64,000 nucleotides of DNA from Halomonas sp. 'Soap Lake #6' (GCF_003031405.1 NZ_CP020469.1:4092001-4156000), one strand, 5' to 3'; numbered from the stretch's first letter, positions 35,275 through 44,450 are shown. Notes: a model not told the origin generated them from the letters alone. A program made the numbers and translations.

Positions 35275-35685
35275 CTAGTGCTCTCGGCGCAAATTACCGA
35301 CGGGTGCAATCGTGCCTTTGGCCAATAGGGCGTAATCTTGTTCAGCCTCATTAAGCGCCGAGATTCCCAATTGCGTGACCCAGTAACGGCGGCTTGCCCC
35401 AGAAGGCATGATATCGTCTAAAAAAGCGAACCAGCGTGGCGACTGATGGAGGTTCATTAGTTCAATCGGCAAACGCAGACTACACGCATACTCATCATCG
35501 TGATCTAACCATTCAAGGGCATAATCGGTGATATAGCCTAGCCGCGCAGGCCCTCTGCGGCCTTGCTCCGGGTGTTCAATCACCAGTTCAGCGGCATCGT
35601 GCCACTGGCCATGATGGAAGGCTTGAACGGTTAGCAATGTGGGCCACCTTAACTGAGCAGTTTCATGCTCAATAGTGCAGTCCAA
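35275..35685 (-). pseudogene. Truncated HipA-family kinase (N-terminal third only)
   Basis: The 136 codons align with the N-terminal part of HipA-like Ser/Thr kinases: barrel start (LTVQAFHHGQWHDAAELVI), then LGYITDYALEWLDHD, the FLDDIMPSGASRRYWVTQLGI region, and the AEQDYALLAKGTIAPVGNLR loop that precedes the kinase core. The frame then ends after three residues. Full-length relatives have 400 or more residues, so the ATP-binding and catalytic segments are gone. It is followed by an intact HipB-like gene after 63 bases. A stable short protein cannot be excluded. Confidence 0.7.
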
Positions 35686-35722
35686 GACGAAATAATGTGC
35701 ATTTTATTAAAAGAGGGCGGTA

Positions 35723-36349
35723 ATGGAAGCTAATGACCCAGCCGTTAGCAAAATCGAACAAGCCATGGCGGCACTTGCTAAGGTCGATGCCGATATCGCC
35801 CGCGCTTACCCCCTGGTGGGTGCGCCTTTACCCCGCGAGCGCGATAAAGGCTTTGCAACCTTCTTTTCCACCATCGTTAGCCAGCAGATTTCCACCGAAG
35901 CGGCTAGGGCGATTATGGGCCGGGTGAAGGTACTGATACCCGAGTTGCACGCGCAAGCGGTAATGGAAGTAGAGAGCCAGGCCCTGCGTGATGCAGGACT
36001 CTCTTGGCGCAAGATTGAGTATGCCAAGGGGCTGGCTGAAGCAGAGCTGGCAGGCACCTTTAGCACTGATGGACTTGAACAACTAAGCGATGACGACGCT
36101 ATTGCCGCGATTACCCAGCTACGCGGTTTTGGCCGCTGGAGTGCCGAAATCTACCTAATGTTCTCGCTTCAGCGCCCCAATGTATTTCCCGCCGACGATC
36201 TCGCCTTACGCGTAGCGCTCGGCCGCCTAAAAAAGCTGCAAGACAAACCCACGCCTAAACAGGCTCGCCAGTTAGTCGAACACTGGGCCCCCTGGAGTAG
36301 CGTGGGTTCGCTATTTTTATGGCACTACTACCGTGGAGAACCACTTTAA
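35723..36349 (+). CDS. DNA-3-methyladenine glycosylase II, AlkA/HhH-GPD type
   Basis: The 208-residue base-excision-repair enzyme removes alkylated bases. The helix-hairpin-helix is [17 protein letters not shown], and the catalytic Asp lies in [16 protein letters not shown] (Asp158/159). [20 protein letters not shown] is the usual opening of the fold. It lacks the N-terminal extra domain of E. coli AlkA, like the shorter type. The stop overlaps the aqpZ stop by 4 bases. A second, diverged copy of its last codons lies at 37972-38010, evidence of rearrangement here. Confidence 0.9.
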   Translation: MEANDPAVSKIEQAMAALAKVDADIARAYPLVGAPLPRERDKGFATFFSTIVSQQISTEAARAIMGRVKVLIPELHAQAVMEVESQALRDAGLSWRKIEYAKGLAEAELAGTFSTDGLEQLSDDDAIAAITQLRGFGRWSAEIYLMFSLQRPNVFPADDLALRVALGRLKKLQDKPTPKQARQLVEHWAPWSSVGSLFLWHYYRGEPL

Positions 36350-37098
36350 GGGGTGATCTTACCCGTTAGATCATCGTCGTGATCAGAAGGCGGTGGTGGC
36401 GGTACTATGAGCGCCTCAGGCTGAGCGATAAAGCGATAAGCTAACGCCCCTAACGCCGCGCCAATCATTGGCGCTACCCAGAACAACCACAGCTGCGCCG
36501 TCGCCCAATCCCCTACATACAGAGCAACGCCTGTACTGCGCGCTGGGTTCACCGAAGTATTGGTAACCGGAATGCTGATCAGGTGAATAAGCGTCAGGCC
36601 CAGGCCAATGGCCAACGGTGCAAAACCTACCGGCGCCCGACCGTCGGTAGCCCCCATAATGATAAAAATAAACATCATTGTCATGACTACTTCAACCAGC
36701 AGCGCCGCCGTCATACTGTAGCCGCCGGGGGAGTGTTCACCGTACCCGTTGGATGCAAACCCAGCGGACACATCAAACCCCGCTTGGCCGCTGGCAATAA
36801 GATACAGCACGCCACCGGCAATAATGGCACCAATGACTTGTGCGCCGATATAATAAGGCAGCTCTTTAGCCGGGAAGCGCCCGCCAACCCACAGACCAAT
36901 CGATACAGCAGGGTTTAAATGGCAGCCCGAAATATGCCCGATCGCATACGCCATTGTGACAACTGTTAAACCAAATGCCAGCGATACCCCTAACAGGCCA
37001 ATCCCAACCTCTGGAAAAGCTGCCGCCAATACCGCACTTCCGCACCCACCCAATACCAGCCAAAATGTACCGATCAACTCCGCGGCGTACTTTTTCAC
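36346..37098 (-). CDS. aqpZ: Aquaporin Z water channel
   Basis: This membrane channel of about 250 residues has six helices and both pore loops: [14 protein letters not shown] and [12 protein letters not shown], the two NPA motifs. [22 protein letters not shown] and [15 protein letters not shown] are near-identical to AqpZ of enterobacteria. A frame opens at 37128, but the GTG at 37098 has AGGAGT 7 bases upstream and gives [10 protein letters not shown], the family-like start. The C-terminus has a Pro run and DHDDD tail. Rapid water flux suits an organism facing osmotic shifts. It is convergent with the glycosylase, with 4-base overlap. Confidence 0.93.
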   Translation of the reverse strand: MKKYAAELIGTFWLVLGGCGSAVLAAAFPEVGIGLLGVSLAFGLTVVTMAYAIGHISGCHLNPAVSIGLWVGGRFPAKELPYYIGAQVIGAIIAGGVLYLIASGQAGFDVSAGFASNGYGEHSPGGYSMTAALLVEVVMTMMFIFIIMGATDGRAPVGFAPLAIGLGLTLIHLISIPVTNTSVNPARSTGVALYVGDWATAQLWLFWVAPMIGAALGALAYRFIAQPEALIVPPPPPSDHDDDLTGKITP

Positions 37099-37128
37099 AT
37101 CCCCACTCCTATCACTTTCATTCACCAT

Positions 37129-37971
37129 TGAGAATGCCGCGCAACCTAACTAATCGCCATTCAGGCCGTCTGTTAATGGACGCGTAGCACTGAGTGCAGC
37201 TCATTATATTTAATTAGTCTCAAAGCTGTAGAAAGTAAAGCCAGAAAACCAGAAAACTAAACTATTAACCTCGGTGCTACATAGAACAGCACCCATTGAA
37301 AACCCATTGTCCTGAACACTTTCGATAAAGCGGCGGTTTTTTTATATACCAACTCTAAACCCTGGGAAACTACATATTCACACTCGATTTAAAACAAACA
37401 AAAAGAAAAACTAGAGAGTTAAATACTGCTAAAGCCAAAATATGAAAAACAAATCCCCCTTCTAAATCAACATACTTAATGGCAGAAAATGCTCAAAACC
37501 CTACTGCCTGATTGCTTGATAACTGATGTCCAGTATGTGGTTTAGCATTTCAGCATCAAACCAAAGCATTTAGAGCTCTGACATGGTGACGCGCCCTAAG
37601 CACGCCGCCATGGCAACGCGAAAAAAAGCGCTGACGTTAATCGCCAGCGCTTTATAGTTGGAAGGTAAGGGGTATATCGCTTGGTGGAGACACATTAACG
37701 AGGCGAAGGACGTGGTAGTAGCCGGAAAGCATGACCGCACGATACGCACAGCCAGGGCACTCCTTCGCCGGGTAGCAGCTTCTGTGTGAAAAACTGCGTT
37801 ACGACACACGAGCCTGCCTGACTACCGGACACAGCCCCCATCGGACGCACGCCATGTATCAATGGTTCCACTCACAAGGCTGCTGCCAACCGTGCCGATG
37901 CGTTGGGCGGTGCAAGGTTAAGCGTGCAAGCGGCTGCGCAGTGTAGGCAAGGCGGAGACATAAACAACACG
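37129..37971. other. Long stretch without a recognisable gene
   Basis: The left part (37140-37560) is AT-rich, probably including the aqpZ promoter. The right part (37570-37970) is GC-richer and holds broken short frames with no family resemblance: a 79-codon minus-strand frame at 37570-37809 and a 24-codon plus frame MVTRPKHAAMATRKKALT... at 37583 that stops in the terminator hairpin. No transposase, integrase or terminal repeat was recognised. Because it lies between two copies of the glycosylase 3' end, it is probably debris of an insertion or recombination event. Confidence 0.45.
37621..37653 (-). terminator. Intrinsic terminator on the minus strand
   Basis: AAAGCGCTG and CAGCGCTTT form a perfect 9-base stem with an 11-base loop. 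On the minus strand it is followed by further T residues (the run of seven A at 37621-37627 on the plus strand). It could end transcription coming from pirin or from a lost gene. Confidence 0.7.
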
Positions 37972-38010
37972 CCTATTCTGTGGCACTACTATCGCGATGA
38001 GCCGTTATAA
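37972..38010 (+). pseudogene. Second 3' end of a DNA glycosylase gene (remnant)
   Basis: The frame reads PILWHYYRDEPL then TAA, matching [16 protein letters not shown] of the intact glycosylase at 35723-36349. The DNA differs at many third positions, so this is a diverged relative rather than a fresh duplicate. Nothing upstream continues the homology. It stops 6 bases before the pirin gene, suggesting that the ancestral neighbour of pirin was a glycosylase. Confidence 0.7.
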
Positions 38011-38015
38011 AATGG

Positions 38016-38891
38016 TTAAACATCTAACCCACCAAATTTGCCGTTCTGGTAGTCCTCTACCGCCTGAACAATCTCTTCGCGGGTATTCATCACAAAGGGG
38101 CCATGGGAGTATATCGGCTCGTCAATCACTTCCCCGTGACCAAACAGCAGGTGAGCATCGCTGCTAGCTTCGATCACTAAGTGATCGCCATCGCGATCTA
38201 CCTCAATTAGATGGTGAGGCTTAGCGGGCTCTCCACCCACGGTAACGTCACCCTCGACTACATAGAGAAACACCTGCCGCCCAGCGGCTACGGGCAACTG
38301 CTCATGCGTGCCGGCAGGCAGCTGCAGCGTCGACATAAATACCCCCGTCAGCGTTTCGATAGGGCCAGTGTCACCCTGCCACTCACCGGAGATCAGGTTC
38401 AGCTCACCGCCGCCCGGCAGCGTAATCGCGGGAATATCACCCTGCTGCAACCCTACGTAGCAGGGTTCACTCATCTTTAAGCGCGCGGGCAGGTTGACCC
38501 ATAGCTGTAGAATCTCCAGCGGGCCGCCGTCACGAAGAAACTCCGGCGGCGAAATTTCCGCATGCACAATGCCGCTGCCCGCCGTCATCCACTGCACGCC
38601 GCCTGCGTTGATCACGCTTTGATGCTTAGCGCTATCGGCGTGGGCCAACGAGCCCTCCACAATGAAGGTGACCGTTTCAAACCCCCGATGCGGGTGCGGA
38701 CCAAACGGTAGTCCACGGTTCTTGGCCGGGTATATCTGCGGACCGTGATGGTTAAGAAATAGAAAGGGATCAAGCTGGTCCAAGCCTGGTCCCGGCAGCG
38801 GCCGCCGGGTGACTAAATCACCGATATCATCGCGCTTGGCCGGATGCTGGGCGATCACACGACGTGCTGATGAGGTAGTGTCTGCTGGCAT
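38016..38891 (-). CDS. Pirin family protein
   Basis: The 291-residue bicupin has the pirin metal site in the first cupin: GLPFGPHPHRGFETVTFIVEG, then HADSAKHQSVINAGGVQWMTAGSGIVHAE, providing the His/His/His/Glu ligands. The C-terminal PF05726-like half follows. Bacterial pirins include quercetinases and modulators of central metabolism, so the function is uncertain. AAGGAG lies about 6-8 bases before the ATG. It is isolated, with the glycosylase remnant downstream. Confidence 0.9.
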   Translation of the reverse strand: MPADTTSSARRVIAQHPAKRDDIGDLVTRRPLPGPGLDQLDPFLFLNHHGPQIYPAKNRGLPFGPHPHRGFETVTFIVEGSLAHADSAKHQSVINAGGVQWMTAGSGIVHAEISPPEFLRDGGPLEILQLWVNLPARLKMSEPCYVGLQQGDIPAITLPGGGELNLISGEWQGDTGPIETLTGVFMSTLQLPAGTHEQLPVAAGRQVFLYVVEGDVTVGGEPAKPHHLIEVDRDGDHLVIEASSDAHLLFGHGEVIDEPIYSHGPFVMNTREEIVQAVEDYQNGKFGGLDV

Positions 38892-39010
38892 AACTTACTC
38901 CTTAAACAATACCGCCCAGCGTAAAACCTACAGCAGCGTATTAGGAGCGAATAATTTGCCTCGTTTCATTGCAGGAAATTGATGGACGGGGAGTACTTGA
39001 ATGGCGCGGT

Positions 39011-39044
39011 AAAAAGGCACCGTCTTATAAACGAGACGGAGCCT
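39011..39044 (-). terminator. Intrinsic terminator after the exported hydrolase
   Basis: The stem AGGC-x-CCGTCT / AGACGG-x-GCCT has one internal mismatch. On the minus strand it is followed by TTTTT (39011-39015). It lies 28 bases past the stop of the hydrolase gene. Confidence 0.8.
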
Positions 39045-39071
39045 GCGTTTTACGCCCACCATTGATATCTA

Positions 39072-40985
39072 TTATAGGTGTGGAGCACCGTCCATTACCC
39101 ACTGCCGATCTTCCTCAAGCATAAAACCAGTCTCAACCAACTCGTCTATGGCCAAATCCAAGGAGTGTTGGTATGCCTCTGGTGTCGCATATCGGCTGGC
39201 TAAAGGCCGTCTTTCATTCTCTTGAACACTATTGCTCTCGAAAGGGATAAAGCTACCGGATAAGTTACATAGCTGGTCCTCTGCATACCCTTGGTCACGC
39301 AAATTCCAGCCTAAATAAGTGCCAAGTGGTGCAGCCACATAGGGTTGGCGAATGCCGCCCAGCGCAATACCATCCTCATCAACCTCAGGTACCTTCACCG
39401 AATACTGTCCACCCACTTCAGGTGGCACCATATTATGGTTTCTGACATACAGTTCATTGATAGGCGGCTTAGGTACTTTTCCCTGTAAGGGCGGTAAATG
39501 CAAATCTACATTCGTAACAAGCCCGTCACCATCCAAACCTGGATAACGACTCACTGGCGGTGCTACATCACTGACGACCCAGGACTCCATCGCGCTCACG
39601 AGCGCACGCATGCTAGGTGCCACACTAATTGGATTGCTGGGATATTTACATACTTCACTATCCGAAGAAGTTCCCCCCCAAGCATTAAAATGCGGCGCCC
39701 CAGCGAAAAAATACAATCGCACATCATCAGGCATAGTGAGGGGCTCTCCCGTAGGGGATGTAGAGACCAATGATGCGCGAGCCTGCCAGAATTCTGCGGA
39801 GGTATCGGTGTGCATAAGCTTCGGGCACGTATTACTTTCACGACAAACAGCAAAAATACTGTCGCGTTGATCCGTCAGCGGGTCCAACGTCTCTACATAG
39901 CTGAAGGGAAACTGATCTCCTATCACATCATGATCTTCATGCTGTCGGGAATAGCGGCCAGGTTGCGCGAAAGAGTAGTTGGTGAAACTCTTTCTGGACC
40001 CAGCAATATGAGCCATGGCGCCATCAAATACTCTATTACCCTGACTATCAGCATTGTATCCCTGATATATCAAGTCGCGCAGAAAGCGCCCTGACTGAGA
40101 AATCCCCATTGCCACTGTATGCTCTATATTTTTCAGAGGTGTTTCAACATCATGCCCCTGTGCGCCTCTAAGAAAGGAGACTAGGTCGCTCGTCGCTAGC
40201 ATCCCTAGCCCGGCGGGTACTGCATGCTTGGCAGGATAAATGAATTCGTATATAGCGCCGCCATCCATGCTATCCGGCCGCTGAATTTCGATACGGGTTT
40301 CATCCAAGTAATGAAACGATAGGCCCTCAACCGTCTGGCGCGGTGCATCCGGTGTAGGTCGAACGGTTAAAAATGCATGTTCGGTATTTTGGTCTGCGGC
40401 AGGATAAGTAAGGGAAACAACACTAACCGCCTCATGATTATCAAAAATGAACTCCTCTCGAGATTCTCCTACTACTCCCTCAATAATCGGCAAGTCAATC
40501 CCGATCAAACTATCGCTCAAACCGTCCTGCCAGCCACTCCATACCATGGTGTGGCCTTGGCGCATTAAAAAACCATCACCGGGGTCTTGTACTGTGAAGT
40601 CTCCCGCCGTGTTAGACAAATTAAGTAATGGAAAACTCAAGTTACGACCACGGTTAGGTACTTCGTAGAACAACACTCCTGATGCTTGCTCAGTAGGTCG
40701 TAGAATAACCACTTCAGTACTAAAGACGACTTCACCTTGATCATTAACAGGTACTTTTCCTATATCTGCAATGTTATTGGCTCTAGAACTTGAGGGGTCA
40801 ATAGCAAAGCTGGCTACAGCTGTAATTCTCTCGTAAGAACCAGGCTTTCCAAAGCGTTCACCATCGTACTCATCTACAGTGTCGATGATCTCAAATCCTG
40901 TTACTCTGGCTTGGGTATCAGGCGATAATCCCATAACCCCAGCCACCGTCAATGACATTAATGCTATCTTTGGAAGATGTTTCAT
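39072..40985 (-). CDS. Exported alpha/beta hydrolase-domain protein (Abhydrolase_10 type)
   Basis: The 637-residue protein has a signal peptide (KHLPKIALMSLTVAGVMGLSPDTQA, about residues 1-27). It matches the large hydrolase family whose members show PGSYERITAVASFAIDP at the start, then VAMGISQSGRFLRDLIYQGYN with the nucleophile Ser in a G-x-S-x-S-G-R context, and DGAMAHIAGSRKSFTNYSFAQPGRYSRQHED. Substrates are unknown to me. It stands alone, with a terminator after it and a strong inverted repeat in its upstream region, so it may have its own regulator. Confidence 0.8.
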   Translation of the reverse strand: MKHLPKIALMSLTVAGVMGLSPDTQARVTGFEIIDTVDEYDGERFGKPGSYERITAVASFAIDPSSSRANNIADIGKVPVNDQGEVVFSTEVVILRPTEQASGVLFYEVPNRGRNLSFPLLNLSNTAGDFTVQDPGDGFLMRQGHTMVWSGWQDGLSDSLIGIDLPIIEGVVGESREEFIFDNHEAVSVVSLTYPAADQNTEHAFLTVRPTPDAPRQTVEGLSFHYLDETRIEIQRPDSMDGGAIYEFIYPAKHAVPAGLGMLATSDLVSFLRGAQGHDVETPLKNIEHTVAMGISQSGRFLRDLIYQGYNADSQGNRVFDGAMAHIAGSRKSFTNYSFAQPGRYSRQHEDHDVIGDQFPFSYVETLDPLTDQRDSIFAVCRESNTCPKLMHTDTSAEFWQARASLVSTSPTGEPLTMPDDVRLYFFAGAPHFNAWGGTSSDSEVCKYPSNPISVAPSMRALVSAMESWVVSDVAPPVSRYPGLDGDGLVTNVDLHLPPLQGKVPKPPINELYVRNHNMVPPEVGGQYSVKVPEVDEDGIALGGIRQPYVAAPLGTYLGWNLRDQGYAEDQLCNLSGSFIPFESNSVQENERRPLASRYATPEAYQHSLDLAIDELVETGFMLEEDRQWVMDGAPHL

Positions 40986-41024
40986 GGCAACTCCTTGATA
41001 TTGTTTTTATTAACCAACTAACGT

Positions 41025-41056
41025 ATAGCTTTAGCTATAAAAATAGCTAAAGCTAT
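41025..41056. promoter_or_regulatory. Perfect 14-base inverted repeat upstream of the exported hydrolase
   Basis: ATAGCTTTAGCTAT (41025-41038) and ATAGCTAAAGCTAT (41043-41056) are exact reverse complements with a 4-base spacer. Each arm is itself nearly palindromic (AGCT-TT-AGCT). It lies 40-70 bases before the hydrolase start. No T run follows, so an operator or leader hairpin is more likely than a terminator. Confidence 0.65.
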
Positions 41057-41190
41057 CTTGATAATTTAACCATCAGGTGCTGACAAAAGGCGTGTAGTGG
41101 TAACCACTATCGTATGTTTTTTTCCTTGTCTCTAGTTACTTATTTACTGTTGTAAATATCTGTTTTTTTGAAAGCTAAAGGCCCGTCTTC

Positions 41191-42231
41191 TCAAAACTCG
41201 GTTACCACCGTCACACCCGCCCCTTCGAACTTATCCATATTCATCAGCGCATCAATCGACTGTTCAAGAGTGATTCGTTTGCCGATAAGCTGCTCAGGCA
41301 CCAGCTTGCCAGACTGAACCATCGCCAGCATGGCGTCATAACGGTGCGCCTGCATGCCGTGGCTACCCAGTATTTCAAGCTCATGGGCAATGACTTTACT
41401 CATGGGAATGGCTGGTGTGCTGTTCTCAGCCAACATCAGCCCAACCTGAATATGCTTGCCGCGTTTACGCAAGTTGCTGATGGAGTTAAAGCAGGTCGTC
41501 GGGTGGCCTAACGCATCCAGGGATACGTGGGCGCCTCCCCGAGTTATTTCCGTTACCGCTTCCACCACATTGGCGACCTTGGCTGCATTCACAGTGGAGA
41601 TAGCACCCAGTTGACGAGCCAGACTAAGCGCCTCTTCCGAAATATCGATGGCGACAACGTTAGCGCCTATAGCATTGGCAATCATCACGGCAGAGAGGCC
41701 AACACCTCCACAGCCGTGGACGGCCACCCACTGCCCTGCTGATGTTTTCCCCTGATCAACCACTGCCCGAAATGAGGTCACAAAACGACAGCCCAGGCTG
41801 GCCGCCGTCGCAAAGTCGAGTGTCTCCGGCAGCGCGACCAAATTCACATCGGCGTAGTGAATGCTTACATACTCGGCAAAGGAGCCCCAGTGCGTGAAGC
41901 CGGGTTGGAACTGGCTATCGCAAACCTGGTGATTGCCGGAGTGGCACTCAGGGCAAGTGCCACATCCACCCACGAACGGCACTGTCACTCGATCGCCAAT
42001 ACGCCACTGTTTGACGTCTTTACCCACGGCTTCCACAACGCCTGCCAGCTCATGGCCTGGCACATGGGGTAGCTGAATATCGGTATCGTGCCCCACCCAG
42101 CCATGCCAGTCGCTGCGGCAAACCCCGGTCGCCATCACTTTCACCACCACGCCATGCGCCTCGGGCGTAGGGTCAGGCAAGTGTTGAATCTGGGGTGGGG
42201 CGGAAAAGCGCTCAAAAACAACGGCTTTCAT
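41191..42231 (-). CDS. Zinc-dependent alcohol dehydrogenase
   Basis: This medium-chain dehydrogenase of 346 residues has a catalytic zinc site from [11 protein letters not shown] (Cys about 38) and [10 protein letters not shown] (His, Glu), and a structural zinc site with four cysteines in [15 protein letters not shown]. The NAD-binding fold has [19 protein letters not shown]. It would interconvert an alcohol and an aldehyde or ketone. It is divergent from an Lrp/AsnC regulator at 42350, which is a plausible local controller. The substrate cannot be told from sequence. Confidence 0.93.
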   Translation of the reverse strand: MKAVVFERFSAPPQIQHLPDPTPEAHGVVVKVMATGVCRSDWHGWVGHDTDIQLPHVPGHELAGVVEAVGKDVKQWRIGDRVTVPFVGGCGTCPECHSGNHQVCDSQFQPGFTHWGSFAEYVSIHYADVNLVALPETLDFATAASLGCRFVTSFRAVVDQGKTSAGQWVAVHGCGGVGLSAVMIANAIGANVVAIDISEEALSLARQLGAISTVNAAKVANVVEAVTEITRGGAHVSLDALGHPTTCFNSISNLRKRGKHIQVGLMLAENSTPAIPMSKVIAHELEILGSHGMQAHRYDAMLAMVQSGKLVPEQLIGKRITLEQSIDALMNMDKFEGAGVTVVTEF

Positions 42232-42367
42232 TGATAGCTCCTAAGCTTTTTACTTGGTCTTAATATAACCAACCATGCCTGAAATTACGTTTCTTATTCA
42301 TGGACAAATGGGCTCTATTTGAATCACTCTTTCTAATCATTGCCAAAATATGAAAAAGCTATTCAAT

Positions 42368-42847
42368 ATGAGCCAATTCGATAAAGTAGATGCCAAAATC
42401 GTTGAGTTCCTGCAGGTAGATGGTCGGCTCTCCAACGCCAAGCTCGCCGAACGACTTTCCATTAGCGAAGCCACCTGCTGGCGACGCCATAAACGCCTGG
42501 AGGAGGTAGGCATAATCGAAGGCTACCAAGCCACACTGAACCGGCGACATCTAGGCGGAAACGTGCTGGCGTTTGTGCAGATTACCTGTACCCAGCACAG
42601 CGAAGAGGCAACCGAAACGTTCGAGCGCATTATTCAGGCTAGTTCCCGGGTACTCAGTTGCCATAACACCACCGGCGAGGCGGACTTCCTGCTACAGGTT
42701 ATCGCCCGCGACCTGGACGACTATAGCCACTTCGTGGAGAAGGTATTACGCCAGTTGCCGGGAGTATCGAGCATCCGCTCAAATATCTCCCTGCGGGAAA
42801 TGAAGGCTACCAATCATTTGCCGGTTGAGGAGTTGCTGGGGCTGTAA
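42368..42847 (+). CDS. Lrp/AsnC-family transcriptional regulator
   Basis: This 159-residue regulator has an N-terminal helix-turn-helix (VDAKIVEFLQVDGRLSNAKLAERLSISEATCWRRHKRLEEVGII) and a C-terminal RAM effector domain (NVLAFVQITCTQHSEEATETFER ... GEADFLLQVIARDLDDYSHFVEK). The start could be the ATG at 42350 or the one at 42368; neither has a clear ribosome binding site, and the latter fits the family better. Its divergent position suggests control of the alcohol dehydrogenase gene. Confidence 0.9.
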   Translation: MSQFDKVDAKIVEFLQVDGRLSNAKLAERLSISEATCWRRHKRLEEVGIIEGYQATLNRRHLGGNVLAFVQITCTQHSEEATETFERIIQASSRVLSCHNTTGEADFLLQVIARDLDDYSHFVEKVLRQLPGVSSIRSNISLREMKATNHLPVEELLGL

Positions 42848-42932
42848 GCGAGCCAATTGGGGCAAGGTGTGTAAGCTAGGAAATGGGCGACCAGCAGGCT
42901 GCAATTCGATAAGGGAAAATAGAAAAAAAGAT

Positions 42933-42986
42933 ACAGTAGTATCCAAAATATGCCTAAAAAAGCTAAAATGGGCACAGTAATATCCA
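42933..42986 (+). promoter_or_regulatory. Paired direct repeats before the second hipB-like gene
   Basis: ACAGTAGTATCCA (42933-42945) and ACAGTAATATCCA (42974-42986) differ at one base and are 41 bases apart, close to four turns of the helix. TATCC is also the half site of HipB operators in E. coli. They lie 18-70 bases before the gene, so they may be its autorepressor sites. Confidence 0.55.
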
Positions 42987-43004
42987 TCTTAGGAATGTTA
43001 GCTT

Positions 43005-43298
43005 ATGCGCCGCTTTCTGCTGTTAGACGATACCGATGTCCAGCTAGCCTTTGCTACTCACCTGCGTAGCTTACGCGAACAGGCCAAGTTATCCCGCGCG
43101 GCGCTAGCGGAGCGGAGTAGTGTGCCCGCCCCCACTATCAAAAAATTTGAGCTCACCGGGCAAATATCGTTTCGCCAACTGCTATTGCTATGGCAAAGCC
43201 TAGACGACTTGGCACGGCTATATGCGCTAACCCAGCAAGATGCATTAAGCACAAAGATACCTTCCTCTATCGATGAGGTACTTAAAGATGGCCTTTAA
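43005..43298 (+). CDS. XRE-family helix-turn-helix protein, HipB-like antitoxin
   Basis: The 97-residue protein has its helix-turn-helix at FATHLRSLREQAKLSRAALAERSSVPAPTIKKFELTGQISFRQLLLLWQSL. It resembles the regulators paired with HipA kinases. Its end overlaps the next frame (43273) by 26 bases. That frame is a damaged hipA, so this is an intact antitoxin-type gene beside a dead toxin gene. Two direct repeats lie upstream. Confidence 0.8.
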   Translation: MRRFLLLDDTDVQLAFATHLRSLREQAKLSRAALAERSSVPAPTIKKFELTGQISFRQLLLLWQSLDDLARLYALTQQDALSTKIPSSIDEVLKDGL

Positions 43299-43922
43299 AC
43301 CAACGCAACGGCTGAACGTGACGCGCACGCTATCAACCGGTGAACAGGTCGCTGCGGGCGTATTAGCGCAAAACCGCCAAGGGGTATTCTTTCAGTACGC
43401 AGAAGGCTATGTGGAACAATATGGCAATCTATCGCCTTTTACTCTGCAGCAGAGCTTAGCGCTTCAATCGGCCCCAAAAACGCCTCATCAAGGCCAGCCG
43501 CCTGCTGTGTAAGTCGCCCGCCGTAGGGCAGCTTCAGTTCAAGCGCGCACTGTTTAACTTATTTGCCTGCAACCAGGATGACCACAGTAAAAACTGGGCA
43601 TTTTTGCAGGATGATCGCGGCCAATGGAAACCAACGCCCTTTTATGATGTGACCTTTAGCCCCCACCCATTCTCAGAACATGCCACGGGTTATATGGGTT
43701 TTGGCAAGCACCCCCCACTAAAAGCCATCCAGCAGCTAACTACCCATGCAGGCTTTGCCAATTGGCAACAGGCTCAACCTGTACATTCAAGAGATCGTTG
43801 AGGTTGTGAGTACTTTTCCTAGCGTGGCAAAAGACCTTGGTGTGAAAGCCAATACCATCGAACTAATCACCCAGCGGTTGAGCCAAGCTTGGCAGGAGAA
43901 CGAGGGCCTTTTAGCCAGTTAG
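43273..43922 (+). pseudogene. HipA-type toxin kinase with internal deletion and frameshifts
   Basis: Three pieces of one gene are visible. An N-terminal piece (43273-43512, NVTRTLSTGEQVAAGVLAQNRQGVFFQYAEGYV) stops early. A second frame (about 43501-43800) carries NLFACNQDDHSKNWAFLQD and PTPFYDVTFSP, the HipA catalytic Asn-x-Asp-Asp-His-x-Lys-Asn and Asp-x-Thr segments. A third (to 43922) carries IQEIVEVVSTFPSVAKDLGVKA and the C-terminal helix. About half of the usual 400 or more residues, including the ATP-binding P-loop, is missing between the first two pieces. The kinase cannot be functional. Confidence 0.78.
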
Positions 43923-44028
43923 CGATTATTGGCCGCTAATGCTTAGCCGCCCCACGACTTGAAACGAATCAACCGTTGGGCGTAACACAATCATCTCGCA
44001 TTCCGCTATGATGCCAAGGGGTAAGCCT

Positions 44029-44427
44029 ATGACGGAGCAGAACCCAACCGCTTTTAGTCGCCTGGTTAGCGCGATTACCCAACAGATAGAGCAGGCCCGT
44101 GGGCAGGTACGCCAAGCTGTGAATACGGCCATGGTACAAAGCTATTGGGAAATAGGCCGTTTAATTGTCGAGCACGAACAGCAAGACAATCGCCGCGCAG
44201 AGTATGGTAAGCAGCAGCTACAGCAGCTCTCGCAACAGCTAACCGAGCGGCTGGGAAAGGGCTTTGATGTCACTATCTTGCGCAATATGCGCCAGTTTTA
44301 TCAGAGCTTTCCAAAACGGAACGCAGTGCGTACCGAAGTAAAATTATCCATGTACGCGCCTCACAAGCCAGTACTCAAAGAACATTGGCAACGACTACAT
44401 GCTGATCCTCGCCTACTTGCTCACTAA
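44029..44427 (+). pseudogene. Truncated DUF1016 (YhcG-like nuclease) N-terminal domain
   Basis: The 132-codon frame matches the N-terminal helical domain of DUF1016 proteins: LVSAITQQIEQARGQVRQAVNTAMVQSYWEIGRLIVEHEQQDNRRAEYGKQ and LSQQLTERLGKGFDVTILRNMRQFYQSFP. After AVRTE the sequence becomes unrelated and ends. Full proteins are about 330-370 residues with a C-terminal PD-(D/E)xK nuclease, which is absent. AAGGGG lies 8 bases before the ATG at 44029. It adjoins the decayed hipBA locus and may still encode a short protein. Confidence 0.7.
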
Positions 44428-44450
44428 CAAGGCTTTGTTAGTGGCCGAAA

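Noticed and set aside
37570..37809. 79-codon minus-strand frame in the debris region
   Set aside because: It contains a terminator hairpin, resembles no family and has no ribosome binding site. Treated as part of the gene-free stretch.
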